Source of the DNA: Fimenecus sp963590415
GTDB lineage: Bacteria; Bacillota; Clostridia; Oscillospirales; Acutalibacteraceae
Assembly (NCBI GenBank): GCA_963590415.1
Contig: CAVAPB010000005.1
Location: forward strand, 28,114 to 92,113
Length of the DNA stretch: 64,000 nucleotides
Direction of reading: 5' to 3'
Shown here: piece after piece, positions 15,076 through 22,296 of the stretch
Numbering within the stretch: the stretch's first letter is position 1
How the letters are laid out: every line of letters starts with the position of its first letter
Translations under genes and position numbers: made by a program
Notes under the pieces: generated by a model
Told to the model about the DNA's origin: nothing
Seen by the model: only the letters and a program-made list of their open reading frames with translations
Databases searched by the model: none

Positions 15076-16437
15076 TTACTTTTCAGCCGTATTGTCAGCA
15101 GATTTCTTGTCATTTTTGCTGACAATAAGGTTTGTCAGAATACCGAGGATAAGTGCGCATGCAACCTCTGTAAGAGTAACCTTACCGAATGAAACCGTAA
15201 GTCCGCCGATACCGCATATAAGAATTACAGCGACAACGAAGAGATTTCTGTTTTCGCCGAGGTCAACGCTCTGAATCATTTTAAGACCGCTTACTGCGAT
15301 GAAGCCGTAAAGAGTAACGCAAACGCCGCCCATTACGCAGTTGGGGATGGTTGAAAGGAATGTTACGAACGGTCCGAAGAAAGAGATTACCATTGCCATA
15401 ATCGCAGTTGCAAGGATTGTAACTACCGAAGCGTTACCTGTGATTGCAACACAGCCTACCGACTCGCCGTATGTTGTGTTGGGGCAGCCGCCGAATACAG
15501 CGCCTACCATTGAGCCTACGCCGTCTCCGAGAAGTGTTCTGTGGAGACCCGGGTCCTCAAGAAGCTCTTTACCGATAACCGATGAAAGGTTCTTGTGGTC
15601 GGCAATGTGCTCTGCGAATACAACGAATGCAACAGGAACATATGCAACCGCAACCGTAAGGATATACTTGCCGTCGATAGCCTTTATACCCTTAGCAGCC
15701 GAAAGGAATGAGAAGTCGGGAACTGCGAAAAGCTTCATACCCGAGAACACCGAGAAGTCGATAACCTGAAGCGCTTCGTTGCCTGTTTTAATGCCGATAA
15801 CGGTAAACACAGCCGCTACAACATAACCTGCAAGGATACCGATAATGAACGGGATAAGCTTTGCCATTTTCTTGCCGAATACCGAGCAAATGATAACAGT
15901 GAAGAGTGTTACAAGTCCGCAGATAAGAGCTACATAGGGGCTTGCAACGCTTACGCCCTCTGCGTCAAGAACCTTACCTGTTGTGAGGTCGCCGATTGCA
16001 TTGCCTGCAAGCGAAAGACCGATGATTGAAACTGTGGGTCCGATAACAACCGCCGGCATAAGCTTGTCAATCCAGCCGACGCCCGCAAATTTAACTACGA
16101 TAGCGATAATCACATATACAAGACCTGCGAAAAACGCACCGATTATAATTCCTACATAGCCTGCTTCAACGGAAACCGCACCTGCAAAAGCCGCAAGCAT
16201 AGAACCGATGAAAGCAAAGGACGAGCCGAGGAATACCGGGCTGTCAAACTTTGTGAAAAGAAGATAAACGATTGTGCCCACGCCTGCTCCGAAAAGGGCT
16301 GCCGACTGGCTCATACCGTTACCTATAATTGTGGGAACTGCGATTGTTGCCGCAAGGATTGCGAGCAACTGCTGAAAAGCGAACACTATAAGCTGTCCGA
16401 ATTTCGGCTTGTCTTTGATGTCGTAAACAAGTTTCAT
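15076..16437 (-). CDS. uraA: Uracil permease (NCS2 family)
   Basis: A 453-residue membrane protein of the NCS2/UraA-PyrP family that imports uracil with protons. It starts with MKLVYDIKDKPKFGQLIVFAFQQLLAILAATIAVPTI (quoted in part: FAFQQLLAILAATIAVP), typical of bacterial uracil permeases. It has about 14 membrane segments and the conserved binding region GGCPNTTYGESVGCVAIT in transmembrane segment 10. It lies 25 bases downstream of pyrR on the same transcript, so its expression should follow the PyrR attenuator in response to UMP. It ends at a shared bidirectional terminator. Confidence 0.94.
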   Translation of the reverse strand: MKLVYDIKDKPKFGQLIVFAFQQLLAILAATIAVPTIIGNGMSQSAALFGAGVGTIVYLLFTKFDSPVFLGSSFAFIGSMLAAFAGAVSVEAGYVGIIIGAFFAGLVYVIIAIVVKFAGVGWIDKLMPAVVIGPTVSIIGLSLAGNAIGDLTTGKVLDAEGVSVASPYVALICGLVTLFTVIICSVFGKKMAKLIPFIIGILAGYVVAAVFTVIGIKTGNEALQVIDFSVFSGMKLFAVPDFSFLSAAKGIKAIDGKYILTVAVAYVPVAFVVFAEHIADHKNLSSVIGKELLEDPGLHRTLLGDGVGSMVGAVFGGCPNTTYGESVGCVAITGNASVVTILATAIMAMVISFFGPFVTFLSTIPNCVMGGVCVTLYGFIAVSGLKMIQSVDLGENRNLFVVAVILICGIGGLTVSFGKVTLTEVACALILGILTNLIVSKNDKKSADNTAEK

Positions 16438-16462
16438 TTCTTTTCCTCCTAATATTTATGGC

Positions 16463-17008
16463 TTACGCCTTGTTACCGTTTTTAGACAGCACAACCTCGG
16501 TTATGCCGTCAATTTCATCAACTCTTACATTGATAAACTCATCCTTGGATGTCGGAATATTCTTACCGACATAGTTTGCGCAGATCGGAAGCTCCCTGTG
16601 ACCTCTGTCGACCATAACGGCAAGCTGAATTACCGCAGGTCTGCCGAGACCTATAATCGCTTCCATTGCCGCCCGTGCCGTTCTTCCCGTGTATAAAACA
16701 TCATCGACAAGAACTATCGACTTGTTATTTACATCAAAATCTATTACCGATGAATTGAGCCGCGGAGACTGATACTCCTGCGTTAAATCATCCCTGTAAA
16801 GCGTGATGTCAAGCTCTCCGAGCTCAACTTTAAGGTCCGAAAACTTTTCAATATTCGCCTTAATCATTTTTGCAAGCGGAACGCCTCTCCTCTTGATGCC
16901 GACAAGATAAACCGTATCGACCTGTGTGTTCTGTTCTATTATTTCATGTGAGAGCCGAGCCAAAGCCCTAAGCATCGTCTGCTTGTCGATAATAATTTTG
17001 TTTTCCAT
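16463..17008 (-). CDS. pyrR: PyrR, pyrimidine operon attenuator / uracil phosphoribosyltransferase
   Basis: A 181-residue bifunctional RNA-binding regulator with a type I phosphoribosyltransferase fold. The PRPP loop is SIVLVDDVLYTGRTARAA (about residues 95-112), and GIKRRGVPLA and MVDRGHRELPI also match PyrR. With UMP bound it stabilises the anti-antiterminator hairpin so that transcription stops upstream. The start ATG at 17008 follows CGGAGCG. An upstream ATG at 17056 lies inside the terminator hairpin and is rejected. The leader at 17027-17119 has the full attenuator architecture, so the gene very likely controls itself and uraA. Confidence 0.93.
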   Translation of the reverse strand: MENKIIIDKQTMLRALARLSHEIIEQNTQVDTVYLVGIKRRGVPLAKMIKANIEKFSDLKVELGELDITLYRDDLTQEYQSPRLNSSVIDFDVNNKSIVLVDDVLYTGRTARAAMEAIIGLGRPAVIQLAVMVDRGHRELPICANYVGKNIPTSKDEFINVRVDEIDGITEVVLSKNGNKA

Positions 17009-17026
17009 TTTTCGCTCCGTTTTCAC

Positions 17027-17119
17027 AAAGAAAAAAGCCTTGTCAAAATTCGACAAGGCACAAAAATTTGATATTGCGATTTGCGTTCTCCTTGCCGGTA
17101 TCCCGTACCGAATTAAAGG
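17027..17119 (-). promoter_or_regulatory. PyrR-type transcription attenuator upstream of pyrR-uraA
   Basis: Read on the minus strand. The first hairpin (17119-17090) pairs CCTT with AAGG and CGGTA with TACCG around the loop CGGGA, a candidate PyrR-binding anti-antiterminator. An intrinsic terminator follows: stem GCCTTGTC / GACAAGGC (17059-17037) with a T-rich tail (17036-17027). CGGCAAGG from the first hairpin can pair with CCTTGTCG of the terminator 5' arm, giving an antiterminator. The loop does not match the Bacillus consensus closely, so PyrR recognition is inferred from architecture and gene context. Confidence 0.8.
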
Positions 17120-17139
17120 TAAACATTTTTATTGGCAAT

Positions 17140-17168
17140 ATAATATCACAACGCACCGTTCTTGTAAA
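17140..17168 (-). promoter_or_regulatory. Promoter of pyrR-uraA
   Basis: On the minus strand TTTACA (17168-17163), a 17-bp spacer, then TATTAT (17145-17140). Transcription would begin near 17133, just ahead of the attenuator. Confidence 0.8.
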
Positions 17169-17226
17169 CCGTTTTTTACAAAAAAGTTCATAATTTTTTC
17201 ATATTTGACAATCCTCTCCGAAGCAT

Positions 17227-17255
17227 TTGACAAACATAAGATACACGGCTATAAT
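17227..17255 (+). promoter_or_regulatory. Consensus sigma-A promoter of plsY
   Basis: TTGACA (17227-17232), a 17-bp spacer and TATAAT (17250-17255): a perfect consensus promoter reading toward plsY. Confidence 0.9.
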
Positions 17256-17291
17256 TATGAAAAAATATAATATCACGGAGTTTGAAATATA

Positions 17292-17945
17292 ATGCTTCAC
17301 TATTTACTAAGTGCGATTGTCGGTTATCTCCTCGGCTCGTTGAGCTTTGCCGTTATCGTTTCAAAAACAAAGTACAAAAAGGATATAAGGGATTACGGCT
17401 CAAACAATGCGGGAATGACAAACACCGCAAGAACCTTCGGCAAAAAAGCCGCGGCGGCGGTTTTTATCGGCGACTTTATAAAACCTATGATTGCCGCATT
17501 GATTGCCGTCTTCTTGATTTCGGGAATGACTGACGCTGTCGGCTGCGGATATATTGCCGGCACGGCGGCTGTTATCGGGCATATTTTCCCTGTGTTTTTC
17601 GGCTTCAAGGGCGGTAAAGGCGTCGCTTCGATGTTCGGTGTTACAACAGTTATGACCCCGATATCCGTCCCAGTTCTTGCAATTCCGTTTTTCACAACGC
17701 TGAAGGCGTCTAAAATGGTGTCGCTCTCGTCGATTATATCGGCTGTTTGCGTGCCCGTCGTTACATTTGTAATATACAGGTTTCTCCCGTTTCTAAATCC
17801 GCCCGCATTGCGCGGAGACTGGAAAATACCCACCGTTTGCACGGGTCTGATTGCGGCGCTCGTAATCTTTATGCACCGCTCGAATATTGAGCGTATAAAG
17901 AACGGAGAAGAAAGAAAAATCGGCTCAAAAAAGAGCAAGGAATAA
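17292..17945 (+). CDS. plsY: PlsY, acyl-phosphate:glycerol-3-phosphate acyltransferase
   Basis: A 217-residue membrane enzyme that transfers the acyl group from acyl-phosphate to glycerol-3-phosphate, the first step of phospholipid synthesis in most bacteria. It has about five membrane segments. The three PlsY motifs are visible: near residues 36-46 YGSNNAGMTNTAR, then GHIFPVFFGFKGGKGVA (about residues 96-112), and the C-terminal MHRSNIERIKNGEE. The start ATG at 17292 has GGAG about 11 bases upstream. A consensus promoter precedes it. The next gene begins 11 bases after its stop, so the two form an operon. Confidence 0.94.
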   Translation: MLHYLLSAIVGYLLGSLSFAVIVSKTKYKKDIRDYGSNNAGMTNTARTFGKKAAAAVFIGDFIKPMIAALIAVFLISGMTDAVGCGYIAGTAAVIGHIFPVFFGFKGGKGVASMFGVTTVMTPISVPVLAIPFFTTLKASKMVSLSSIISAVCVPVVTFVIYRFLPFLNPPALRGDWKIPTVCTGLIAALVIFMHRSNIERIKNGEERKIGSKKSKE

Positions 17946-17956
17946 GCGGTGATAAA

Positions 17957-18811
17957 ATGACAAACTTTATTGAAAACGGTTATCTTAAAATCGGCGTAAA
18001 GGACTTCGGCGCGGTGCTCACAAGCGTTAAATCGCAAAAGAGCGGGCACGAATTTCTCTGGCAGGGCAACCCCGAAGTGTGGAACGGACAGTCGCCCATA
18101 CTCTTCCCTGTCATCGGCAAAATGCTAGATGACAAGTACTGCCTCGACGGCAGTGAATACGGTATGATACGCCACGGTCTTGCAAGGCATTATGACTTTG
18201 TTCTTATCGAAAAGGACGAAAATTTAATGACCTTTGAGCAGACGCAGAACGAAGAAACGCTCAAAAGCTATCCGTATAATTATTCGCTCAAAGTAAAGTT
18301 TGAAATTAAAGACAATGCGCTCACCGTCACTCACACCGTAAAGAACACAAACGACCGCATTATGTATTTTTCAATCGGCGCACACCCTGCTTTCAACTGT
18401 GAAATAGGCGACAGGGTCGTTTTTGAAAAGGACGAAACCCTTTACAGCGAAAGGATTGACCATGACTCCGTTATCACGGGAGACAAGGACCTTATCCTTG
18501 ACAATTCAAACGAAATAGTTCTGCGTGAGCACACCTTTGACAAGGACGCGCTCATTTTTGAAAGCCCTGAGTCGGACAGGGTAACGCTTGAAAGCCGAAA
18601 CAGCGACAGGCGGATTGTTTTCACGCTCGGCGACGCACCGTTCTTTGCGGTTTGGTCAAAGCCGAATGCACCGTTTGTATGCCTTGAACCCTGGCACGGA
18701 ATAAATGACGGATACGATAAAAAATCGGATATTTCGGAAAAGCGCGGAATTGAAAAATTAAATCCGAACGGGGAATTTTCCTTTTCGTGGACTGCCGAAT
18801 TTTTTGAATAG
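17957..18811 (+). CDS. Galactose-mutarotase-like (LacX-type aldose 1-epimerase) protein
   Basis: A 284-residue protein of the LacX branch of the aldose 1-epimerase superfamily, which interconverts sugar anomers. Family features are MIRHGLARHYDF (His of the catalytic pair), YFSIGAHPAFNC (second His, near residue 140), and VCLEPWHGINDG near the end, where Glu and Trp line the sugar site. No signal peptide is present, so it is cytoplasmic. It follows plsY by 11 bases, a pairing without an obvious metabolic link. The natural sugar cannot be told from the sequence. Confidence 0.87.
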   Translation: MTNFIENGYLKIGVKDFGAVLTSVKSQKSGHEFLWQGNPEVWNGQSPILFPVIGKMLDDKYCLDGSEYGMIRHGLARHYDFVLIEKDENLMTFEQTQNEETLKSYPYNYSLKVKFEIKDNALTVTHTVKNTNDRIMYFSIGAHPAFNCEIGDRVVFEKDETLYSERIDHDSVITGDKDLILDNSNEIVLREHTFDKDALIFESPESDRVTLESRNSDRRIVFTLGDAPFFAVWSKPNAPFVCLEPWHGINDGYDKKSDISEKRGIEKLNPNGEFSFSWTAEFFE

Positions 18812-18892
18812 GAAAATATTGTTTACAATTTATCTGTTGACTGAAATCGCATTGCATTGTAAAATATAGATAGAGTTTAGGAGGTGTATCCG

Positions 18893-19195
18893 ATGAGCGA
18901 CGAATACGGTAACGATATAGTTTCCGTCGTTGACGAAAACGGCGAGGAGCATGTTTTTGAAGAGCTTGACAGAATAGAGACCGACAAGGGTCGCTATGTG
19001 GCTCTTACCCCCGTTTTTGACGATGCGGAAGAGATTATAGAGGACGACGGCGAGCTTATTATTTTAAGAGTTGTCGAAGAGGACGGCGAGACTTATCTCG
19101 AGCCCATTGAGGACAGCGTTGAATTTGATGAAGTCGGCAATCTTTTCGAGGAAAGAATTGCGGAGCTTTACGATTTTGACGACGAAGAAGAATAA
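18893..19195 (+). CDS. DUF1292 protein (YrzB family)
   Basis: A 100-residue very acidic protein of the DUF1292/YrzB family. It opens with MSDEYGNDIVSVVDENGEE and has the family's YVALTPVFDD and LIILRVVEEDGETYLEPI segments. The function of the family is not known; in many Firmicutes the gene lies after ireB and ruvX. Here it stands apart from ireB. The ATG at 18893 follows AGGAGGTG by 6 bases and is preferred over an in-frame GTG at 18884. A structured RNA element begins about 29 bases after its stop. Confidence 0.9.
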   Translation: MSDEYGNDIVSVVDENGEEHVFEELDRIETDKGRYVALTPVFDDAEEIIEDDGELIILRVVEEDGETYLEPIEDSVEFDEVGNLFEERIAELYDFDDEEE

Positions 19196-19223
19196 AATTA
19201 TGCGCACGGCATAAAATATTATT

Positions 19224-19406
19224 CCTGCCCGATGCGATAAACGGTTCGGTTGATATTAACCCAACACTTTCTAAAAGGGAACCGTTATACCGATGCCGGG
19301 AGCAGACCTCCCGTTTTTACGGACGCTGGGAGCATACAAAGGCGAAGGCGAGGTACCCACCTGCTTTTATTTGCAGGTTATTATTCACCGACTGCGGTCG
19401 GGCGGG
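19224..19406 (+). ncRNA. Structured non-coding RNA, about 183 nt (6S- or raiA-like candidate)
   Basis: No plausible gene covers this stretch. It is closed by a 9-bp helix, CCTGCCCGA (19224-19232) with TCGGGCGGG (19398-19406). Inside are AACGGTTC/GAACCGTT (from 19240) enclosing GGTT/AACC, CGGGAG/CTCCCG (near 19298), and ACCTGC/GCAGGT with an 8-base loop (near 19360). A 10-bp terminator hairpin with a T-run follows at 19412. Size, closing helix and terminator suit a free-standing RNA. The several internal hairpins fit a branched RNA such as raiA at least as well as rod-shaped 6S RNA. The class is not settled. Confidence 0.75.
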
Positions 19407-19411
19407 ACGAA

Positions 19412-19440
19412 AGAACACTTCATTTGAAGTGTTCTTTTTT
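19412..19440 (+). terminator. Terminator of the 19224 RNA
   Basis: Perfect 10-bp stem AGAACACTTC / GAAGTGTTCT (19412-19421 with 19426-19435) and a following TTTTTT-rich tail. Confidence 0.92.
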
Positions 19441-19449
19441 GTTTTTTAC

Positions 19450-20540
19450 AGGCTCCCTTGTAAAGGGAGCTGTCTTTTTTTCGCAGAAAAAAATGACTGA
19501 GTGATTTTTATAAAAACATATAAAATCAATCTTACAATCCCTCCGAGTTGCCTCACGGCAACCCACCTCCCTTTACACGGGAGGCTTAGTTCTGCAAATT
19601 TTCTGTTTGATAAAACCCGTAGGGACAGCCCTTGCGGCTGTCCATCAATCCGCAAAAATTGGTAGCGACAGTGAGCCGTCTGGAGGGCGTTTACAACCGA
19701 GCAGGCGAGCTAAGCGAGATTTTTGCGGAAAATGAGGAGTTGTAAAGTAAGTGAGAAATAGCCAACGGCTGTTGCGAACGATACGGAGCAAACGACGACG
19801 TCGTGCGAAGCACCCGCAATTTTTCATTATTCATTATTCATTCTTCATTCGCCCGCAAGGGCGCTGCCCCCGCCGCTAGGTTATTGTCTTTTATGTAATT
19901 TACGGATAATATGGAACTAAAATTAACGCACGACCCGTAGGGGCGACCTGTGGTCGCCCGACAATTTCAGCAGTAACAAAAAAGCGGGCGAACACAGTTC
20001 GCCCCTACGGTATAATATATAATACAATTTGATTATTACGGTCAATTTGTGCGGCACTCCAACCGCAAGAGGGCAATAGGTGGCACGCAGCAGGCGTGAC
20101 GGAAGGAGCGACCGCAATAAACATCAAATTTTCCCTATCTCTCCCTCAGTCATTTTTCAGAAAAAAATGACGGCTCCCTCGTCAGAGGGAGCCTATATAT
20201 ATGCACGAATTATAATTTATACCGTAGGGACAGCCCTTGCGGCTGTCCGTCAATATGATGTATATGTGATTTTTTGCGGACAGGGGCGAGCCCTGTCCCT
20301 ACGGCATGATATGAAATATAATTTGATTGTAGCGGTTAATTTGCAATATTCCTTTCGGCGGGAGCAAATTCTCCCGAATTCAGGCACCCTTTTGTCTGCT
20401 TACGCAGACATTTTCCCTGTCAGGGGAATCACCCCCGCCCTACATTGTTCGCTATAATTTTTAACCCGTGCGAAGCACCCACAATTTTTCATTATTCATT
20501 ATTCATTTTTCGTTTGCCCGCAAGGGCGCTGCCCCTGCCC
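19450..20540. repeat. Long mosaic of palindromic intergenic repeats
   Basis: No credible gene lies between 19441 and 20615. Modules in order: CTCCCT...AGGGAG plus a TTTTTTCGCAGAAAAAAATGAC hairpin (from about 19450); a CTCCC/GGGAG palindrome (19569-19590); module B (about 19617-19643); the 155-bp element listed separately; a CCGTGCGAAGCACCC plus TTCATTATTCATT block (about 19800-19870); modules A' and A (about 19937-20015); a composite segment (20040-20205) with an inverted copy at 50634-50790; paired B modules (about 20222-20305); an expanded C module (about 20355-20452); and another GTGCGAAGCACCC block (about 20467-20540). Short reading frames here are products of the repeats. Confidence 0.85.
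19651..19806. repeat. 155-bp dispersed element, copy 1
   Basis: Begins CGCAAAAATT and contains the inverse ATTTTTGCG at about 19719-19727, then an AGCC/GGCT-type hairpin region and the tail ACGACGACG. A second copy in the same orientation is at 51222-51375, with most positions identical. The tail resembles the sequence next to tRNA-Val at 13690-13770. Confidence 0.82.
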
Positions 20541-20562
20541 TACCCGATATAGCAATACACAA

Positions 20563-20592
20563 GAAAAAGCGCTCACACTGATGTGTGAGCGC
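20563..20592 (-). terminator. Terminator after the cohesin-domain gene at 20616
   Basis: On the minus strand a perfect 10-bp stem GCGCTCACAC / GTGTGAGCGC (20592-20583 with 20578-20569) followed by TTTTTCTTG. Confidence 0.9.
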
Positions 20593-20615
20593 CGAATATC
20601 AGAAATGTAAATTCC

Positions 20616-21251
20616 TTAGTCTTCGTTCTTTTTCTTCATTGTAACTGCAACTGCCGCTGCGCAAACTGCAACTGCCGCTGCTGTTGAAACATAGAGCTTA
20701 CCGCCTGTTTTCTTGATGTCAACTGAATTCTTTTTGTTGCTGTCGGACTTACCGTTATCAGCAGATGTTGTTGTTTCTGCAGCCTTCGTTGTTGTATCCT
20801 TATCGGTTACTTCAATAGCAAGCTCATCGCCAGCAACCGTAACAGCTGTGTTTGTTCCGTCAATAGCGTCCGTTGCGGAAGCTGTGAAAACGCCGTCCTT
20901 CTTGAGAACCTTAAACTTAGCTGTGAAAACTACACCTTCATCCTTAGCTTCTGTAGCAACGCTTGCAACTGTGAGTTTGCCGTCAACAGTGTCATTGATT
21001 ACGGAAGTGAAGAGGTCGGTAGCCTGAGCCGAGCCCGCAACATACTGATAGTTAGCAGTGTTGTATTCAAGAACGCCCTTGAAGCCCGAAAGACCGCTGC
21101 TTACTTTGAAAGAAACCGTGATTTCGTCGCCTACTGCTGCGGTGGTTGCCGATGACTCAAGGTCAACCTTGTATGTGTCTGCCGCAAATGCGGGGACACA
21201 GGCAACAGCAATAAGAAGAAGTGCTACGAGAACTGAAAGAACTTTTTTCAT
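20616..21251 (-). CDS. Membrane-anchored cohesin-domain protein
   Basis: A 211-residue exported protein. It has a signal peptide (residues 1-24, ending VPAFA), one cohesin-like domain (about 26-145) with the typical VGDEITVSFKVSSGLSGFKG opening and YQYVAGSA strand, a Thr/Ser-rich linker, and a C-terminal hydrophobic segment followed by KKKNED (about 187-211), so it is anchored with the cohesin outside. Cohesins bind dockerin modules in cellulosomes and related assemblies; stand-alone cohesins also occur in non-cellulosomal gut bacteria. No dockerin gene is in this window. The neighbour at 21375 is a paralogue. A strong terminator follows. Confidence 0.83.
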   Translation of the reverse strand: MKKVLSVLVALLLIAVACVPAFAADTYKVDLESSATTAAVGDEITVSFKVSSGLSGFKGVLEYNTANYQYVAGSAQATDLFTSVINDTVDGKLTVASVATEAKDEGVVFTAKFKVLKKDGVFTASATDAIDGTNTAVTVAGDELAIEVTDKDTTTKAAETTTSADNGKSDSNKKNSVDIKKTGGKLYVSTAAAVAVCAAAVAVTMKKKNED

Positions 21252-21374
21252 ATCTTTTTACCGCCTTTTAATAATTTTCGCTTTAACGCGAGTCGATATT
21301 ATGATAGAAAAGCGCATAAAGCCTTTACTATATGACTAATGATACTATAATTCAGTTGAATTGTCAACAGAATT

Positions 21375-22199
21375 TTATTTATCTTTGTCAATATTTTCGT
21401 TTGTTTCGGTCAAATTTTCGGGTTCGTCCTGCTGTTTTTTCTTTTTGATGACGAGGGCGATGATTATTGCCGCCGCAAGAACGAGAAGAGTTGCCGCAAC
21501 AGCTATGATAATTGCCGCAGTATGGTTCTTTTCGGTCTGTTCCGAAGCTGAATCCGCTGTTGTGGGCTCTGTGGGCATTATGTCCGCAGGCAGAGTCTCG
21601 TCGGGTGCCGGAGCGACTGCCGTTCCTGTTATTCCCTCGATTTTCTTTGTTGTAGTTGCCTTACTGTTACCGCCGGAAGCGGGCTTTGTAACATTAGCCG
21701 CCGCAGTCGTCTGAGGCTGCGGAGCGATTGTCTCCTCGGTTATGGAGCCCGTGCTCTCGGCTATTGTAAGTACCGTACCCGTAACGGTTGAGGTTATGTC
21801 GTTATTGTTGCCGTCGATGGCTTCCGTTACTTTAAGAGTCATTTTTCCGCCTGTTTTGAGCACCTTGAACTTAGCGGAATACACGGTACAGGCAGGCTGT
21901 TCAGTCATCGCGACCGCCGCTGCCGTAAGCTTCCCGGCTGTTTTGTCATTTACCGAAACCATAAAGTTTGAGCCCTCGCTTATACTGTCGCTGACAAGCG
22001 AAAAATACGAGGTGTCGTATTCAAGCACAAGCTTTGCTCCGGAAAGACCGCTTCCGACATTTACGCTTATCGTAACGGTGTCGCCCTTATTTGCCGTTGA
22101 CGGAGCTGCCACGAGCGAGGTGGACGCCGCAAACGGGGTGAGGCATAAAAGCGACACAAGCATGGTTATTATCAGCATTACGGATATAGTTTTCTTCAT
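21375..22199 (-). CDS. Membrane-anchored cohesin-domain protein, paralogue
   Basis: A 274-residue exported protein with a signal peptide (about residues 1-25), a cohesin-like domain (about 28-150: NKGDTVTISVNVGSGLSGAK, LEYDTSYFSLVSD), a long Pro/Thr/Ala linker (about 155-225), a membrane segment (about 228-253) and a cytoplasmic tail with KKKKQQ then acidic residues. The domain order matches the 20616 protein, so the two are tandem paralogues. The longer linker would place the cohesin further from the membrane. The intervening 123 bp is AT-rich. A link with dockerin partners is family knowledge, not shown here. Confidence 0.83.
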   Translation of the reverse strand: MKKTISVMLIITMLVSLLCLTPFAASTSLVAAPSTANKGDTVTISVNVGSGLSGAKLVLEYDTSYFSLVSDSISEGSNFMVSVNDKTAGKLTAAAVAMTEQPACTVYSAKFKVLKTGGKMTLKVTEAIDGNNNDITSTVTGTVLTIAESTGSITEETIAPQPQTTAAANVTKPASGGNSKATTTKKIEGITGTAVAPAPDETLPADIMPTEPTTADSASEQTEKNHTAAIIIAVAATLLVLAAAIIIALVIKKKKQQDEPENLTETNENIDKDK

Positions 22200-22296
22200 A
22201 GATTAAACCGCCTTTTATGTTTATCTTCAATATAATACAATGTTTTAGCGTTTCGGTCAATATCCGACCCGAATTTTTATGTAAAGCAAATTCGCT

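Noticed and set aside
17009..17056. Longer PyrR starting at the ATG at 17056
   Set aside because: The extension would be encoded by the attenuator terminator hairpin, and the ATG at 17008 has the ribosome site.
17393..18049. A 218-codon minus-strand frame across plsY
   Set aside because: Opposes plsY, which is unambiguous, and shows no recognisable domain.
19923..20117. A 64-codon minus-strand frame (also similar frames at 50698-50898 and 63723-63980)
   Set aside because: All lie wholly inside the palindromic repeat mosaics and share repeat-encoded peptide stretches such as RRGELCSPAF or SRLRRATYCPLAV. No ribosome sites or gene context; they are translations of repeat DNA.
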